From the NCBI RefSeq assembly GCF_010119235.1, contig NZ_JAAATZ010000001.1:1394501-1458500 (forward strand): a stretch of DNA of 64,000 nt, in the 5' to 3' direction. Under the pieces are notes generated by a model. It was given only the letters and a program-made list of their open reading frames with translations. It ran no database searches and was not told the DNA's origin. The stretch is from Flavobacterium phycosphaerae. GTDB lineage: Bacteria; Bacteroidota; Bacteroidia; Flavobacteriales; Flavobacteriaceae. The position numbers were made by a program, and so were the translations under genes. Below, piece after piece: positions 7,594 to 16,622 of this stretch (position 1 is its first letter; the number at the start of each line of letters is the position of its first letter).

Positions 7594-8985
7594 TTACTCC
7601 ATTCCGTCAATTTTCACACTCATTTTTCCGGTAGTGGTTATAAAAGCAATGATGGCTTTATTGGTGATTTCTACTTTTTCGAATTCAAAATCATTCATCG
7701 TTCCGTTTACAAAGACCCCTTTCATAGGTGAAAAATTATTTAAGTAAGGTGTTAAGCTCTTCTTCCCTTCTTCCAAATTAGTTTTGATAGAGTAGCGACA
7801 ATTCTCCTGAATTTTTTTCAAAATCACACCTTGCAACAACCAATTGGCCGTTCGAGTCAATAGACCTTTGGTGTTTAAAACATAATCCATTTGGTCAAAA
7901 TAGATTTCTTTGGTAATGGTATTGTAATTCGGAATCCCCGAAAGATAAATGGTGCCGTTAATGCTTCCGGTCATGTCGAGCGCTATGATAATTTTGCCGT
8001 CTCGCTGCCATAAACCTACATTTTGCACTACAATTTTTCGGCTGCCCGCTGCAAATTCTTTGCCTTTGAAGTTGGAAGTGATTAGTTGCGCCGCACTTTC
8101 ATAAGTGGATATAGCCGCCACATTTGCCGTCACTTTATCCGGAACTTTGGTTACTGCTTTGAATTCGATGGCGCTTCTCTCAAAGGTGTTTTTAGGTTTT
8201 AAACCCACCATCGTTTGCATATTGCATTTGAGTCCCAAATCCATTTTAATCTCATTTTTTTCTAAAACAGCATCGGTAACATATACTTCTACCGGAATCA
8301 GTTTGAACCAGGTTTGGTATTGTTCGCTGGTTAAAAACGGAGTACTCATTTTTTCTAAAACATCTAATACATAAGGCTTGAAATCGCAGGAATCTTCTAT
8401 AGCATCGTCAATTTTCTTAGACATTTTGGATTTAAAAATAGAGAGTGTCGGATTGATGATATAAGTAATCGGGACGTTTCTTCCGGCAACAACTATTGAT
8501 GGGCTTTCCGACCAGTTGAAATCTTCAATTTTGGAAAGGGTTGAGAGTTTCCAGTTTGATAATTTTACATCGCTTAAGACAGTAAAAACACCGTTCAAAT
8601 TGATTTCTCGAGTGTCATTCAGTCCCATGAAATCAGTTCCGTATTTGAATTTTGCCCAAATTTTTAAAGCAATTATCGTCTGGATTTTGCCGTTTTTTTC
8701 AACCAATTTAATTGGCGCAGTTTTCCAAATTTTCATTTCAGTTTTATCATCTTCCAAATTGGAATCGTCATAAATCTGTCCGGTCAGCGTTTTGTTTAAT
8801 TGGTTTTCAATTTCTTTCAGCGTAATTTCCAAAGGCATATTCACAAACGAAGTTTTGGTTTTGTACACCATTGGGGCATCATCTGTGGGCAGAGGTTTTA
8901 AAGCTTCGATTTTTTGAGTGGTAGAGCAGCTGTTCAAAAGCACAGCCAGTAATGCAATAGATAACGTTGTTTTTAAGAATGACAT
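7594..8985 (-). CDS. DUF4403 family lipoprotein
   Basis: A 463-residue protein with a lipoprotein signal (LLAVLLNSCSTT, with lipidation expected at the Cys near residue 20). It then shows the long beta-rich body of the DUF4403 family: KIWAKFKYGTDFMGLND, then QYQTWFKLIPVEVYVTDAVL and repeated extended strands. It is inferred to sit in the outer or inner membrane facing the periplasm, and no biochemical role is known to me. It converges with the small membrane protein gene, with only 11 bases between the stops, and diverges from the TolC-like gene. Confidence 0.8.
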   Translation of the reverse strand: MSFLKTTLSIALLAVLLNSCSTTQKIEALKPLPTDDAPMVYKTKTSFVNMPLEITLKEIENQLNKTLTGQIYDDSNLEDDKTEMKIWKTAPIKLVEKNGKIQTIIALKIWAKFKYGTDFMGLNDTREINLNGVFTVLSDVKLSNWKLSTLSKIEDFNWSESPSIVVAGRNVPITYIINPTLSIFKSKMSKKIDDAIEDSCDFKPYVLDVLEKMSTPFLTSEQYQTWFKLIPVEVYVTDAVLEKNEIKMDLGLKCNMQTMVGLKPKNTFERSAIEFKAVTKVPDKVTANVAAISTYESAAQLITSNFKGKEFAAGSRKIVVQNVGLWQRDGKIIIALDMTGSINGTIYLSGIPNYNTITKEIYFDQMDYVLNTKGLLTRTANWLLQGVILKKIQENCRYSIKTNLEEGKKSLTPYLNNFSPMKGVFVNGTMNDFEFEKVEITNKAIIAFITTTGKMSVKIDGME

Positions 8986-9038
8986 AAATTGGTACTGAAA
9001 TTTTTACTTGTACAATTCAACCTAAAGGTTTCGGGTGA

Positions 9039-9046
9039 CAAAAATA
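9039..9046 (-). promoter_or_regulatory. Putative -7 element for the DUF4403 gene
   Basis: On the minus strand the bases read TATTTTTG, matching TAnnTTTG, about 54 bases upstream of the ATG at 8985. No convincing -33 TTG was seen. Confidence 0.3.
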
Positions 9047-9137
9047 AACGTAAAATAACAATAATGGTGTAACATAATTAAAAAAGTAAAGTCTAAGATT
9101 TGTGCTTCTTTAAGTAATAATTAAAAGACAAAAATTA

Positions 9138-9145
9138 TATCTTTG
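9138..9145 (+). promoter_or_regulatory. Putative -7 element for the TolC-adaptor operon
   Basis: TATCTTTG fits TAnnTTTG and lies 37 bases upstream of the ATG at 9183. A TTG at the right upstream distance is not apparent. Confidence 0.4.
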
Positions 9146-9182
9146 TTTAGTAGAGAAAGAGCCCATTTCTAACAGAATTACT

Positions 9183-10628
9183 ATGAAAAAAATAAAAATA
9201 AACTCCTTTTTACTCTTTTTTGTTTTGCTCTTTGGAGCCACTGTTTCAGCTCAAGTCAAGAAATGGACCATACAGGAATGTGTGGAATATGCCCTCAAAA
9301 ATAATATCTCCATCAAACAATCGGAACTGGATGCCAGAACTACCGATATTGATAAAAAACTAGCCATTGGAAATTTTTTACCGAGTTTAAATGCCGGTGC
9401 TTCTCACTCTTGGAATATCGGTTTAAATCAAAACATCACTACCGGTTTATTAGAGAATCAAACGATTCAATATACTTCAGCCAGTCTGAATTCGGACATT
9501 ACTATCTATAACGGTTTGCAAAATCAAAACCGTTTACGAAGAGCCAAATTATCACAATTGGCGGCTCAATACCAATTGACCAAAATGCAGGATGACATCT
9601 CTTTGTATGTAGCCAATGCTTATTTGGATATCCTTTTCAATCGAGAGAATTTAAAAGTTCAGCAGGCACAATTAACTAACGACGAAAAACAATTAGTTCG
9701 TTCACAGGAATTAGTAGATGCCGGTGTGGTGCCTCGCGGAGATTTGTTAGATATGAAAGCAACCGTGGCTGCTGATAAGCAAAAAACAGTAGCGGCAGAA
9801 AACAGTTTGCTGATTTCAAGATTAAGTTTGGCGCAATTGCTGAATTTAGAAGACTTTCAAAATTTTGACATAGCCGATGTAGATATGGAAGCCAAGCCCA
9901 GTGCTGTAATGGCTGAAACTCCGGAAGCTATTGTAGAAAAAGCAAATCAGGTTCGTGTGGAAATCAAAATTGCACAAAGTAATTTAGATATAGCCGAAAA
10001 AGATATCAAAATTGCCAGAGGGGCAATGCAACCTACTTTAACCGGTTTCTACAGTTTTAGTACCAGAGCCAGTTATTCGGACAGAGTTACCGGGGCAACA
10101 ATCGATGCTGCTTCGCCAACTTCTATAATCGGACAAGTGGAAGGTACGGGACAAAATGTATTGCAACCTAATTATTTACCGGTTTTCAGTAAAGCCGCTC
10201 CGGTCTTTGAACAATTCAGTGACAACAAAGGGCATAATTTCGGACTACAGTTGAATGTTCCAATTTTCAATGGTTTTTCAGCCCGAGGCAATGTGGAGAA
10301 AAGCAAAGTCAATTATGAAAAAACTAAAAATGCCTTTACCCAAGCTAAACTGGATTTAGAAACCAATGTTTACAAAGCTATCACTGATGCTAAAGGCGCT
10401 TTGAATACTTATGAAGCCTCTCTCACTACGGCAGAAGCCAGACAAGAGGCTTTTAATTATGCCAAAGAAAAATACGCTGTGGGCATGATGAATGCTTTTG
10501 ATTTTAATCAATCGCAAACACTTTACACCACAGCACAATCGGATGTTATTCGTGCCAAATACGACTACATCTTTAAAATGAAAGTAGTCGAACTTTATTT
10601 TGGAATCCCAATCATTCAAAAACAATAA
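9183..10628 (+). CDS. TolC-family outer membrane efflux protein
   Basis: A 481-residue protein with a signal peptide (FGATVSAQ) and two repeated helical halves of the outer membrane efflux type. The N-terminal half begins WTIQECVEYALKNNISIKQSELD, and the second half includes NFGLQLNVPIFNGFSARGNVEKSK. It forms the trimeric outer-membrane and periplasmic channel of tripartite exporters. The adaptor gene follows after 3 bases, so they are co-transcribed. No inner-membrane pump gene follows in this cluster. Confidence 0.92.
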   Translation: MKKIKINSFLLFFVLLFGATVSAQVKKWTIQECVEYALKNNISIKQSELDARTTDIDKKLAIGNFLPSLNAGASHSWNIGLNQNITTGLLENQTIQYTSASLNSDITIYNGLQNQNRLRRAKLSQLAAQYQLTKMQDDISLYVANAYLDILFNRENLKVQQAQLTNDEKQLVRSQELVDAGVVPRGDLLDMKATVAADKQKTVAAENSLLISRLSLAQLLNLEDFQNFDIADVDMEAKPSAVMAETPEAIVEKANQVRVEIKIAQSNLDIAEKDIKIARGAMQPTLTGFYSFSTRASYSDRVTGATIDAASPTSIIGQVEGTGQNVLQPNYLPVFSKAAPVFEQFSDNKGHNFGLQLNVPIFNGFSARGNVEKSKVNYEKTKNAFTQAKLDLETNVYKAITDAKGALNTYEASLTTAEARQEAFNYAKEKYAVGMMNAFDFNQSQTLYTTAQSDVIRAKYDYIFKMKVVELYFGIPIIQKQ

Positions 10629-10631
10629 ATC

Positions 10632-11960
10632 ATGTCAAAAAAGAAAATATACTGGTTAGTAGGTATCCTGGTTGTAGCCATTACAGTTTTAATCGTGCTG
10701 AAAAAAAATGGAACTATCGGTAATAACGATGAAGGCGTAGCTGTTGAAACTGCTGCGGCAGATGAAATTACAATAGTGGAAACGGTTTCGGCTACCGGAA
10801 AAATACAACCCGAAATAGAAATAAAAATATCTTCTGAAGTTTCCGGTGAAATTATTGCCTTGCCGGTAAAAGAAGGTCAAGTAGTTAAAAAAGGAGACTT
10901 GCTGGTAAAAATCAATCCGATGCTTTATACTTCAGGATTGAATCGTTCGGTTTCTGAATTTTCAGGAAGTAAAGCCGGTTTGAGTCAGGCCGATGCCAAT
11001 TTCAAAGAAGCCAAAGCCAACTACGAAAGAAACAAAACATTATACGACAAAGGCATCATTTCAAAATCGGATTGGGACAAAGCTATTGCCTCTTTTGAAG
11101 TAGCTAAAGCCAGTAAAGAATCAGCTTATTTTAATGTGCAAAGCGCCTCCGCAACGGTAAAAGAGTCTAAAGATAATTTAGGCAGAACCACTATTTATTC
11201 ACCGGCAGACGGTACAATTTCTTCTTTAGGAGTTGAATTGGGAGAGCGTGTTTTAGGAACCCAACAAATGACGGGAACCGAATTATTACGTGTAGCCAAT
11301 TTGAACAATATGGAAGTAGAAGTGGATGTGAATGAAAATGACATTGTAAAAATCAGCGTGGGCGACAGTACTAAAATTCAGGTAGATGCTTATTTGAAAA
11401 AAGAATTTAAAGGAATTGTAACCAGTATTTCCAATTCAGCCAGTACCGCTACTAGTGCAGATCAGGTAACTAACTTTAAAGTGAAAGTCAGAATATTAAA
11501 AGAATCGTATCAGGACTTAGTGGAAGGTAAACCGGCCAGTTATTCGCCGTTCCGTCCCGGAATGACTGCTACGGTGGATATCATTACCAAAAGAAAAGAA
11601 AAAGTTATTGGTGTGCCAATCAGCTCGGTTGTTGTAAAATCAGACACTGCTGCTACGAAGAAATTTGAAGTAAAAGAGGTAAACGAAGGCGAAAAAGTCA
11701 AAGCCAAAAGTGATAAAAAATACGAATGTGTTTTTGTAAAAGTGGGCAACAAAGCTAAAATCAGAGTGATTAAAACCGGTATTCAGGACGATACGAATAT
11801 TGAAGTCATCTCCGGATTAAAGAAAGGCGATGTTGTTATTACAGGGCCTTATACCACGGTTACCAAAGATTTAAATTCGGGCGACAAGGTAACCTCAAAA
11901 AAGGGATCGGAGAAAAAAGATAAAAAAGGCGACAGTTCGATTACCGTTTCAACAAATTAA
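10632..11960 (+). CDS. Efflux periplasmic adaptor subunit (MacA/HlyD type)
   Basis: A 442-residue membrane-fusion protein. It has one N-terminal membrane segment (YWLVGILVVAITVLIVL), a lipoyl-like hairpin (EVSGEIIALPVKEGQVVKKGDLLVKI), a coiled-coil hairpin (residues about 105-170), a second lipoyl half (TTIYSPADGTISSLGVELGERV) and beta-barrel domains. A Lys/Ser-rich charged tail closes it. It should link the neighbouring TolC channel to an inner-membrane ABC or RND transporter encoded elsewhere. The long hydrophilic stretch around residues 345-375 resembles MacA-type adaptors. Confidence 0.9.
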   Translation: MSKKKIYWLVGILVVAITVLIVLKKNGTIGNNDEGVAVETAAADEITIVETVSATGKIQPEIEIKISSEVSGEIIALPVKEGQVVKKGDLLVKINPMLYTSGLNRSVSEFSGSKAGLSQADANFKEAKANYERNKTLYDKGIISKSDWDKAIASFEVAKASKESAYFNVQSASATVKESKDNLGRTTIYSPADGTISSLGVELGERVLGTQQMTGTELLRVANLNNMEVEVDVNENDIVKISVGDSTKIQVDAYLKKEFKGIVTSISNSASTATSADQVTNFKVKVRILKESYQDLVEGKPASYSPFRPGMTATVDIITKRKEKVIGVPISSVVVKSDTAATKKFEVKEVNEGEKVKAKSDKKYECVFVKVGNKAKIRVIKTGIQDDTNIEVISGLKKGDVVITGPYTTVTKDLNSGDKVTSKKGSEKKDKKGDSSITVSTN

Positions 11961-11972
11961 TTTAATCGCAAG

Positions 11973-12638
11973 TTGAGTTACATTCTTAATATAGAAACGG
12001 CAACTAAAAATTGCTCGGTGTCTTTGGCTAAAGACGGAATAACGGTTTTGTATCAGGAAATTGCCGAACAAGGGTATTCGCATGCCGAAAAATTGCATGT
12101 GTTTATTGAAGATATTTTAAAAAAATCACAAGTCAATTTTCAGGAGATTAAAGCCATTGCCGTCAGTAAAGGGCCCGGTTCTTATACTGGTTTGCGTATT
12201 GGTGTTTCTACAGCTAAAGGCTTGTGTTATGCTTTGGGAATTCCGTTGATTTCGGTAGATACGTTGCAGGTTCTAGCCCAACAGGTTTCGGTTGAAAACG
12301 GTTTAATTGTTCCCATGCTGGATGCAAGAAGAATGGAAGTCTACAGTGCTGTTTTTGACAGTAATCATCATAAAATAATGGAAGTCCAGGCCGAAGTCTT
12401 AACCGATAAAAGCTATGCCGACATCACTGAAACTATATATATTGTTGGCGATTGTCAGGAGAAATGCCAAACAGTCTTGACAGCGGCTAATTTCAACTTC
12501 CTTCCTGAAGTTATCTTTCCTTCCGCCAAAGAAATGAGCGCTTTGAGTTTTGCCAAATTCCTCCAAAATGAATTTGAAGATGTGGCCTACTTTGAACCCT
12601 TTTATCTGAAAGATTTTATGCTCCCGACTAAGAAATAA
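11973..12638 (+). CDS. tsaB: tRNA threonylcarbamoyladenosine biosynthesis protein TsaB
   Basis: A 221-residue ASKHA-fold protein, partner of TsaD, TsaE and TsaC in making the t6A37 modification of ANN-decoding tRNAs. Seen: ILNIETATKNCSVSLAKDG at the start and KGPGSYTGLRIGVSTAKGL, the TsaB signature. I choose the TTG at 11973 because the conserved N-terminus begins right there and no ATG fits. It lies 12 bases behind the efflux adaptor and may be transcribed with it. A hairpin starts at its stop codon. Confidence 0.93.
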   Translation: MSYILNIETATKNCSVSLAKDGITVLYQEIAEQGYSHAEKLHVFIEDILKKSQVNFQEIKAIAVSKGPGSYTGLRIGVSTAKGLCYALGIPLISVDTLQVLAQQVSVENGLIVPMLDARRMEVYSAVFDSNHHKIMEVQAEVLTDKSYADITETIYIVGDCQEKCQTVLTAANFNFLPEVIFPSAKEMSALSFAKFLQNEFEDVAYFEPFYLKDFMLPTKK

Positions 12639-12681
12639 TAATCATTATTTCCCTCACTTAAACATGGGATTGAATGATTAT
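12638..12681 (+). terminator. Hairpin directly after tsaB (weak terminator or RNA end)
   Basis: ATAATCATT (12638-12646) pairs with AATGATTAT (12673-12681), with an inner CCC/GGG pair (12651-12653 and 12665-12667). Only a mixed T/A tract follows, so termination here may be inefficient. Confidence 0.4.
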
Positions 12682-12738
12682 ATTTTAATCAACCTATTTT
12701 AATTCTCTTCTATATCAGATCTTTGCTGAAATTATTCT

Positions 12739-12776
12739 AACAGTTAAATAGTTTACTTATTTAGCTGTTTTTTTTG
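12739..12776 (+). terminator. Strong Rho-independent terminator downstream of tsaB
   Basis: AACAGTTAAATA (12739-12750) pairs with TATTTAGCTGTT (12758-12769) with one G-T wobble, a 7-base loop, then a run of seven to eight T. It isolates the following four-gene operon from the efflux/tsaB unit. Confidence 0.75.
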
Positions 12777-13082
12777 TTTTTTTTTGAAATTTTAACAAAA
12801 TGTACACTTTTTGTGTAGTAAAATTCAATCGTAACTTATTAAATTTACAATACAAATCCCAAAAGAAAGATAATTGGTATTGCTGTGGTTTACCTCCACA
12901 ATGTGACACGCAACAAAAAGTAATCTCTTTTGTTGTGACATTTTCAGATTCTGAAGTTTATTTAGAGAGTTTGTTGGTAAGCTTCAGTGGAATCAAACAA
13001 ACAAAAAAAGCAGCCTTACCTTAACATGTTTTGGAAGACAAAAGATAAGACTGCAAATAATTAAAAAATTATAAACAAAAGT
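12777..13082 (+). other. Gene-free leader region before the exported-protein operon
   Basis: About 300 bases with no convincing gene. It holds two perfect small hairpins: TGTGG (12884-12888) with CCACA (12896-12900), and CAACAAAA (12911-12918) with TTTTGTTG (12928-12935). A 74-codon open frame at 12800-13024 lacks a signal peptide and any family resemblance. No TAnnTTTG promoter element could be found, so the promoter of the operon at 13083 is not identified. Confidence 0.5.
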
Positions 13083-14216
13083 ATGAAAAAATCAATACTC
13101 GGCATAATGGCCACAGTTTCTTTTGCCTTTAGTGCATTAGCCCAAGAAAATAACCCATATAATAAAGTGGGAGATGACTTTTTAGGAGCCTATAAAGTTG
13201 TATCAACAGATTACAATAATGGAAAAATTACAGACATTAACCAGCAATTGTTAGATAATTATTCTGAAAAGTTATCGTTAGGTTATTCAGTTTCGTTGGA
13301 TAACTTTTCAGAAATTGTCCGAAATGTTACTAATTCTGATAGTGAAGAGGTTATAAAAAAAGCAAACTTATCAGACTATTCAAAAGAGATTTTACTGAAA
13401 TCTTTAAAGACAGCTGACGTTAAAGATCTTGTTGAGGATGTAAACAAAAGTGATATCTCAAAAGCTGAAAAAGAAACGGTTTTATCCACTTTAGCAATCT
13501 TGAATGCTGTACACACAAATCCACAAGTATTTTCAAACGACGCTAATAGATGTTGGGTGTGTTGGGTTACTGTTGGTGCCGTTATCGGAAATGTGATTTG
13601 TGGAATTCCGTGTGCAATAATTGGAGGAGGTATTGGAGCCATTATTGGAGGTCATGAAAAGGATACACAATCCGATAAGAGTAATCCATATAATAAAGTG
13701 GGAGTTGATTTTGTTGCCTCTGTTAAGATTTTGAAAAAAGATTATAATGAAGGTAAGATTAAATCAATTGATAAAGAGACTACTGATTATTATCTTGGGG
13801 TCTTACCTCTGAAAGCTGAAATTAATGAGGAAGTTACAGCTGCAACAGTTAATGCAATCAAGACATCTAATTTTAAAGAAGTGGTGATGAACTCAAAGCT
13901 AAGCGAATTTTCAAAAGAGATTTTATTAGCATCCCAAACCAACTCTCCTGATTTTTCAGGTTTAGTTCAAAAAGTTAAGAATACTAAATTACCCGAAACG
14001 GAAAGTCAATTGGTTTTAACTTCATTGGCAATAACCGAAAACTTAAACCAAACATCTGCCTTGAGTAGATGTACGGTGAATGGTGGAACAGGGCCAAATC
14101 CTTGTGAAGCAGCAGGAGCCATCACCGGGTTAATAGTAGGACATGCTATATGTGGTCCACTTTGTGGCATTGCAGGATCAATAATAGGAGCTGTTTTTGG
14201 CTCTTTTAAAGATTAA
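13083..14216 (+). CDS. Secreted two-repeat protein with Cys-containing glycine-zipper segments
   Basis: I do not recognise this 377-residue protein. It has a signal peptide (cut near ALAQ, residue 21). Two copies of one domain follow, beginning NPYNKVG at residues 24 and 201. Each copy has a charged helical part (NLSDYSKEILLKS / KLSEFSKEILLAS) and ends in a hydrophobic Gly-rich, GxxxG-type segment. The Cys pattern is C157, C160, C173, C177 in the first copy and C330, C341, C357, C361 in the second, with CxxxC inside both hydrophobic segments. Such segments recall pore-forming class II bacteriocins or glycine-zipper membrane proteins, but this is analogy only. It is the first gene of a four-gene operon; the next start is 13 bases away. 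Confidence 0.75.
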   Translation: MKKSILGIMATVSFAFSALAQENNPYNKVGDDFLGAYKVVSTDYNNGKITDINQQLLDNYSEKLSLGYSVSLDNFSEIVRNVTNSDSEEVIKKANLSDYSKEILLKSLKTADVKDLVEDVNKSDISKAEKETVLSTLAILNAVHTNPQVFSNDANRCWVCWVTVGAVIGNVICGIPCAIIGGGIGAIIGGHEKDTQSDKSNPYNKVGVDFVASVKILKKDYNEGKIKSIDKETTDYYLGVLPLKAEINEEVTAATVNAIKTSNFKEVVMNSKLSEFSKEILLASQTNSPDFSGLVQKVKNTKLPETESQLVLTSLAITENLNQTSALSRCTVNGGTGPNPCEAAGAITGLIVGHAICGPLCGIAGSIIGAVFGSFKD

Positions 14217-14229
14217 TTCTTTAGTTTTT

Positions 14230-16617
14230 ATGAAGTATAAATTCGCCTTTTTCGTTTATTTATTTTTGAATATATCTTATGGTCAAGCTTTGCTTCAAGG
14301 TACTGTTGTAGACAAAGAAACAAAACAGCCTTTAGCTTTTGCTAACTTAAGTATAAAAAACACCAACATCTATGTGATGTCTGATGTTAATGGTAAGTTT
14401 ACTTTTACCAATGTTTCAAAAAATGAAGTCATAGTTTGTAGCTATGTCGGATACGAAATAGGCGAATTTCAAGTTAATGAAGAAAACAGTAAAAAGGTGG
14501 TTTTTGAATTAACATTATCTCATAATGAATTGCCTGTAGTTGTTGTAAATGCTACGGATTATCTTGCCAATCAAATTATAACTAAGGTTATTGCCAATAA
14601 AGAAAAAAATAATCCCGAGCATTTAAAATCATTCCAATATTCAAGCTATAACAAAATCATTTGTGATTATAAATCGTTATCGGAGAATAAAAATGACAGT
14701 ATAAAATTCAGGAAAAAAATAAAAGAAAGTCATTTTTTTATGATGGAATCAGTAACGGAGCGGAAGTTCATGAGCCCTGATTTGAGTAATGAAGTAGTAA
14801 TAGCTACAAGAGTGTCAGGATTTAAAGATCCTACCTTTGCTTCTATTGCTACCGATTTTCAGCCGTTCTCCTTTTATAATGATAATATTAAATTTTTCAA
14901 TGTGAATTATCTTAATCCCATCAGTAAAGGCAGTATAAAGAAGTATAAATTTCATATTGAAGATACTTTAACTAATGAAAAAGACACCATTTATATCATT
15001 TCTTATAAACCAAGGGCTCACAAGAATTTTGATGGTTTAAAAGGGTTGTTATACATAAATACCAAAAAATATGCTGTTCAAAATGTCATAGCATCGCCTG
15101 CTGAAAAAGGGAGGATTGATATTAAGATTCAACAGAAATATGCTTTAAACGATGAGGAATATTGGTTTCCGGAACAATTAAATTTTGCTATACAACTCAA
15201 CGATTATCCAAATCCAAAAAGACCCTTAACACTTGACGGGAAAACTTATATAACCAATGTTAAACTGAATTTGCCTCTGGATAAAAAGCAATTCTCCAAT
15301 CAAGTTGTGGTGTTAGACGAGCATGCTGCTGCCAGAGATTCAGTGTTTTGGGACAAACATCGTGTTGAAAGTTTGAGCAGTATTGACAAGAAGACTTACC
15401 GCGTCATTGACAGTATAGGTGCGAAAATGAATTTTGACTCCTATTTGTCTATTATGGAAAAGCTGATGCAGAATAGATTTCCTCTGAAATATGTAGATAT
15501 TGATTTATCAAAAACTTTGATGGTCAATAAATATGAAAATTTAAGAATTGGAACAGGTTTTTATACCAATGATCGTTTTGCTAAAAAAATCAGTATAGGT
15601 GGTTTTTTGGGGTATGGGATAAAGGATGAACAAGTAAAATACGGAGGCGAAGTTATTGTCAAAGTTTCCAAAAAAAATGAATTCAATCTTGGGCTTCAAT
15701 ATCAAAATAATTTAATTGAAACCGGGTATCTGGGGATTCAATCATCCCTGAACGATTTCTTTAATTTCAGAAAGTTTATTGGCTATCAATACGATCAATT
15801 TAATCAGATTGGAGTTTCCATTCATTTCAGAAGTTTTAATTATTTTCTTTGGGATTTAAGGTTGAATCAAACCAAAACGAATCCGAAATATAATTATGAA
15901 TTCAACAATGGCAGTCAAAGTTATACCGGATACAAAAACAGCACTTTAGATTTAAATCTAAGATTTGCTTATAAAGAAAAATTTATTAGTTCTTTAAATC
16001 AAAATATTAGCATCGGAACCCAATACCCAGTGGTTTTTATTTCTTACTCTAGAGGCTTCAAAAATCTTTTCGAGGGCAATCTTAATTACAATAAAATAGA
16101 GTTGGCTATAGAACAGTCGGTATTTACTAAAAATTTGGGAACAACAACTTACAGGGCTGAAGCAGGATATGTTGATCAATCACTACCTTATGGATTGTTG
16201 TTTACAGGAGAAGGGAGTTATGATAAAAGTGTTGTGCTGATAATGAAAAATACTTTCCAAACGATGACACCGTATGAGTTTTTATCTGACAAATACGTTA
16301 ATTTGTTTCTCTCACATAATTTTGGCGGATTGCTTTTTAAGAAAAATAAATTTCAACCAATTTTATCCTGGCATAACAATTTGGGTTGGGGAGCACTTTC
16401 TGATTTAACGCATCACAAATTTGTCGCATTTAAAACCAAAACCAAACTCTTTTTGGAAACCGGACTTCAGGTGGATAATTTGATTAAGATAAATTGTCTT
16501 AACATAGCCAATATAGGCTTTGGCGCCGGAACTTATTACAGGTATGGTTATTATGCTAATCCGGAATTTAAAGACAATCTTGTTTTCAAATTCACATTAA
16601 ATTTTTCCATAAAATAA
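14230..16617 (+). CDS. DUF5686 outer membrane protein with carboxypeptidase-regulatory-like domain
   Basis: A protein of about 795 residues. I start at 14230, where MKYKFAFFVYLFLNISYGQ forms a clean signal peptide. A CarboxypepD_reg-like domain (QGTVVDKETKQPLAFANLSIKNTN) comes first. It is followed by the DUF5686 body (SFQYSSYNKI, FFMMESVTERKF, VSGFKDPTFASIATDFQPFSFY) and a long C-terminal run of alternating strands that should form an outer membrane barrel. Family members lack a TonB box and plug domain, and their substrate is unknown. It is the second gene of the operon; the next begins 5 bases later, suggesting it handles or exposes the other exported products. Confidence 0.82.
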   Translation: MKYKFAFFVYLFLNISYGQALLQGTVVDKETKQPLAFANLSIKNTNIYVMSDVNGKFTFTNVSKNEVIVCSYVGYEIGEFQVNEENSKKVVFELTLSHNELPVVVVNATDYLANQIITKVIANKEKNNPEHLKSFQYSSYNKIICDYKSLSENKNDSIKFRKKIKESHFFMMESVTERKFMSPDLSNEVVIATRVSGFKDPTFASIATDFQPFSFYNDNIKFFNVNYLNPISKGSIKKYKFHIEDTLTNEKDTIYIISYKPRAHKNFDGLKGLLYINTKKYAVQNVIASPAEKGRIDIKIQQKYALNDEEYWFPEQLNFAIQLNDYPNPKRPLTLDGKTYITNVKLNLPLDKKQFSNQVVVLDEHAAARDSVFWDKHRVESLSSIDKKTYRVIDSIGAKMNFDSYLSIMEKLMQNRFPLKYVDIDLSKTLMVNKYENLRIGTGFYTNDRFAKKISIGGFLGYGIKDEQVKYGGEVIVKVSKKNEFNLGLQYQNNLIETGYLGIQSSLNDFFNFRKFIGYQYDQFNQIGVSIHFRSFNYFLWDLRLNQTKTNPKYNYEFNNGSQSYTGYKNSTLDLNLRFAYKEKFISSLNQNISIGTQYPVVFISYSRGFKNLFEGNLNYNKIELAIEQSVFTKNLGTTTYRAEAGYVDQSLPYGLLFTGEGSYDKSVVLIMKNTFQTMTPYEFLSDKYVNLFLSHNFGGLLFKKNKFQPILSWHNNLGWGALSDLTHHKFVAFKTKTKLFLETGLQVDNLIKINCLNIANIGFGAGTYYRYGYYANPEFKDNLVFKFTLNFSIK

Positions 16618-16622
16618 AAATC

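Noticed and set aside
12800..13024. 74-codon open frame with four Cys ahead of the exported-protein operon
   Set aside because: No signal peptide, no homology pattern, poor codon logic and overlap with hairpins; treated as non-coding.
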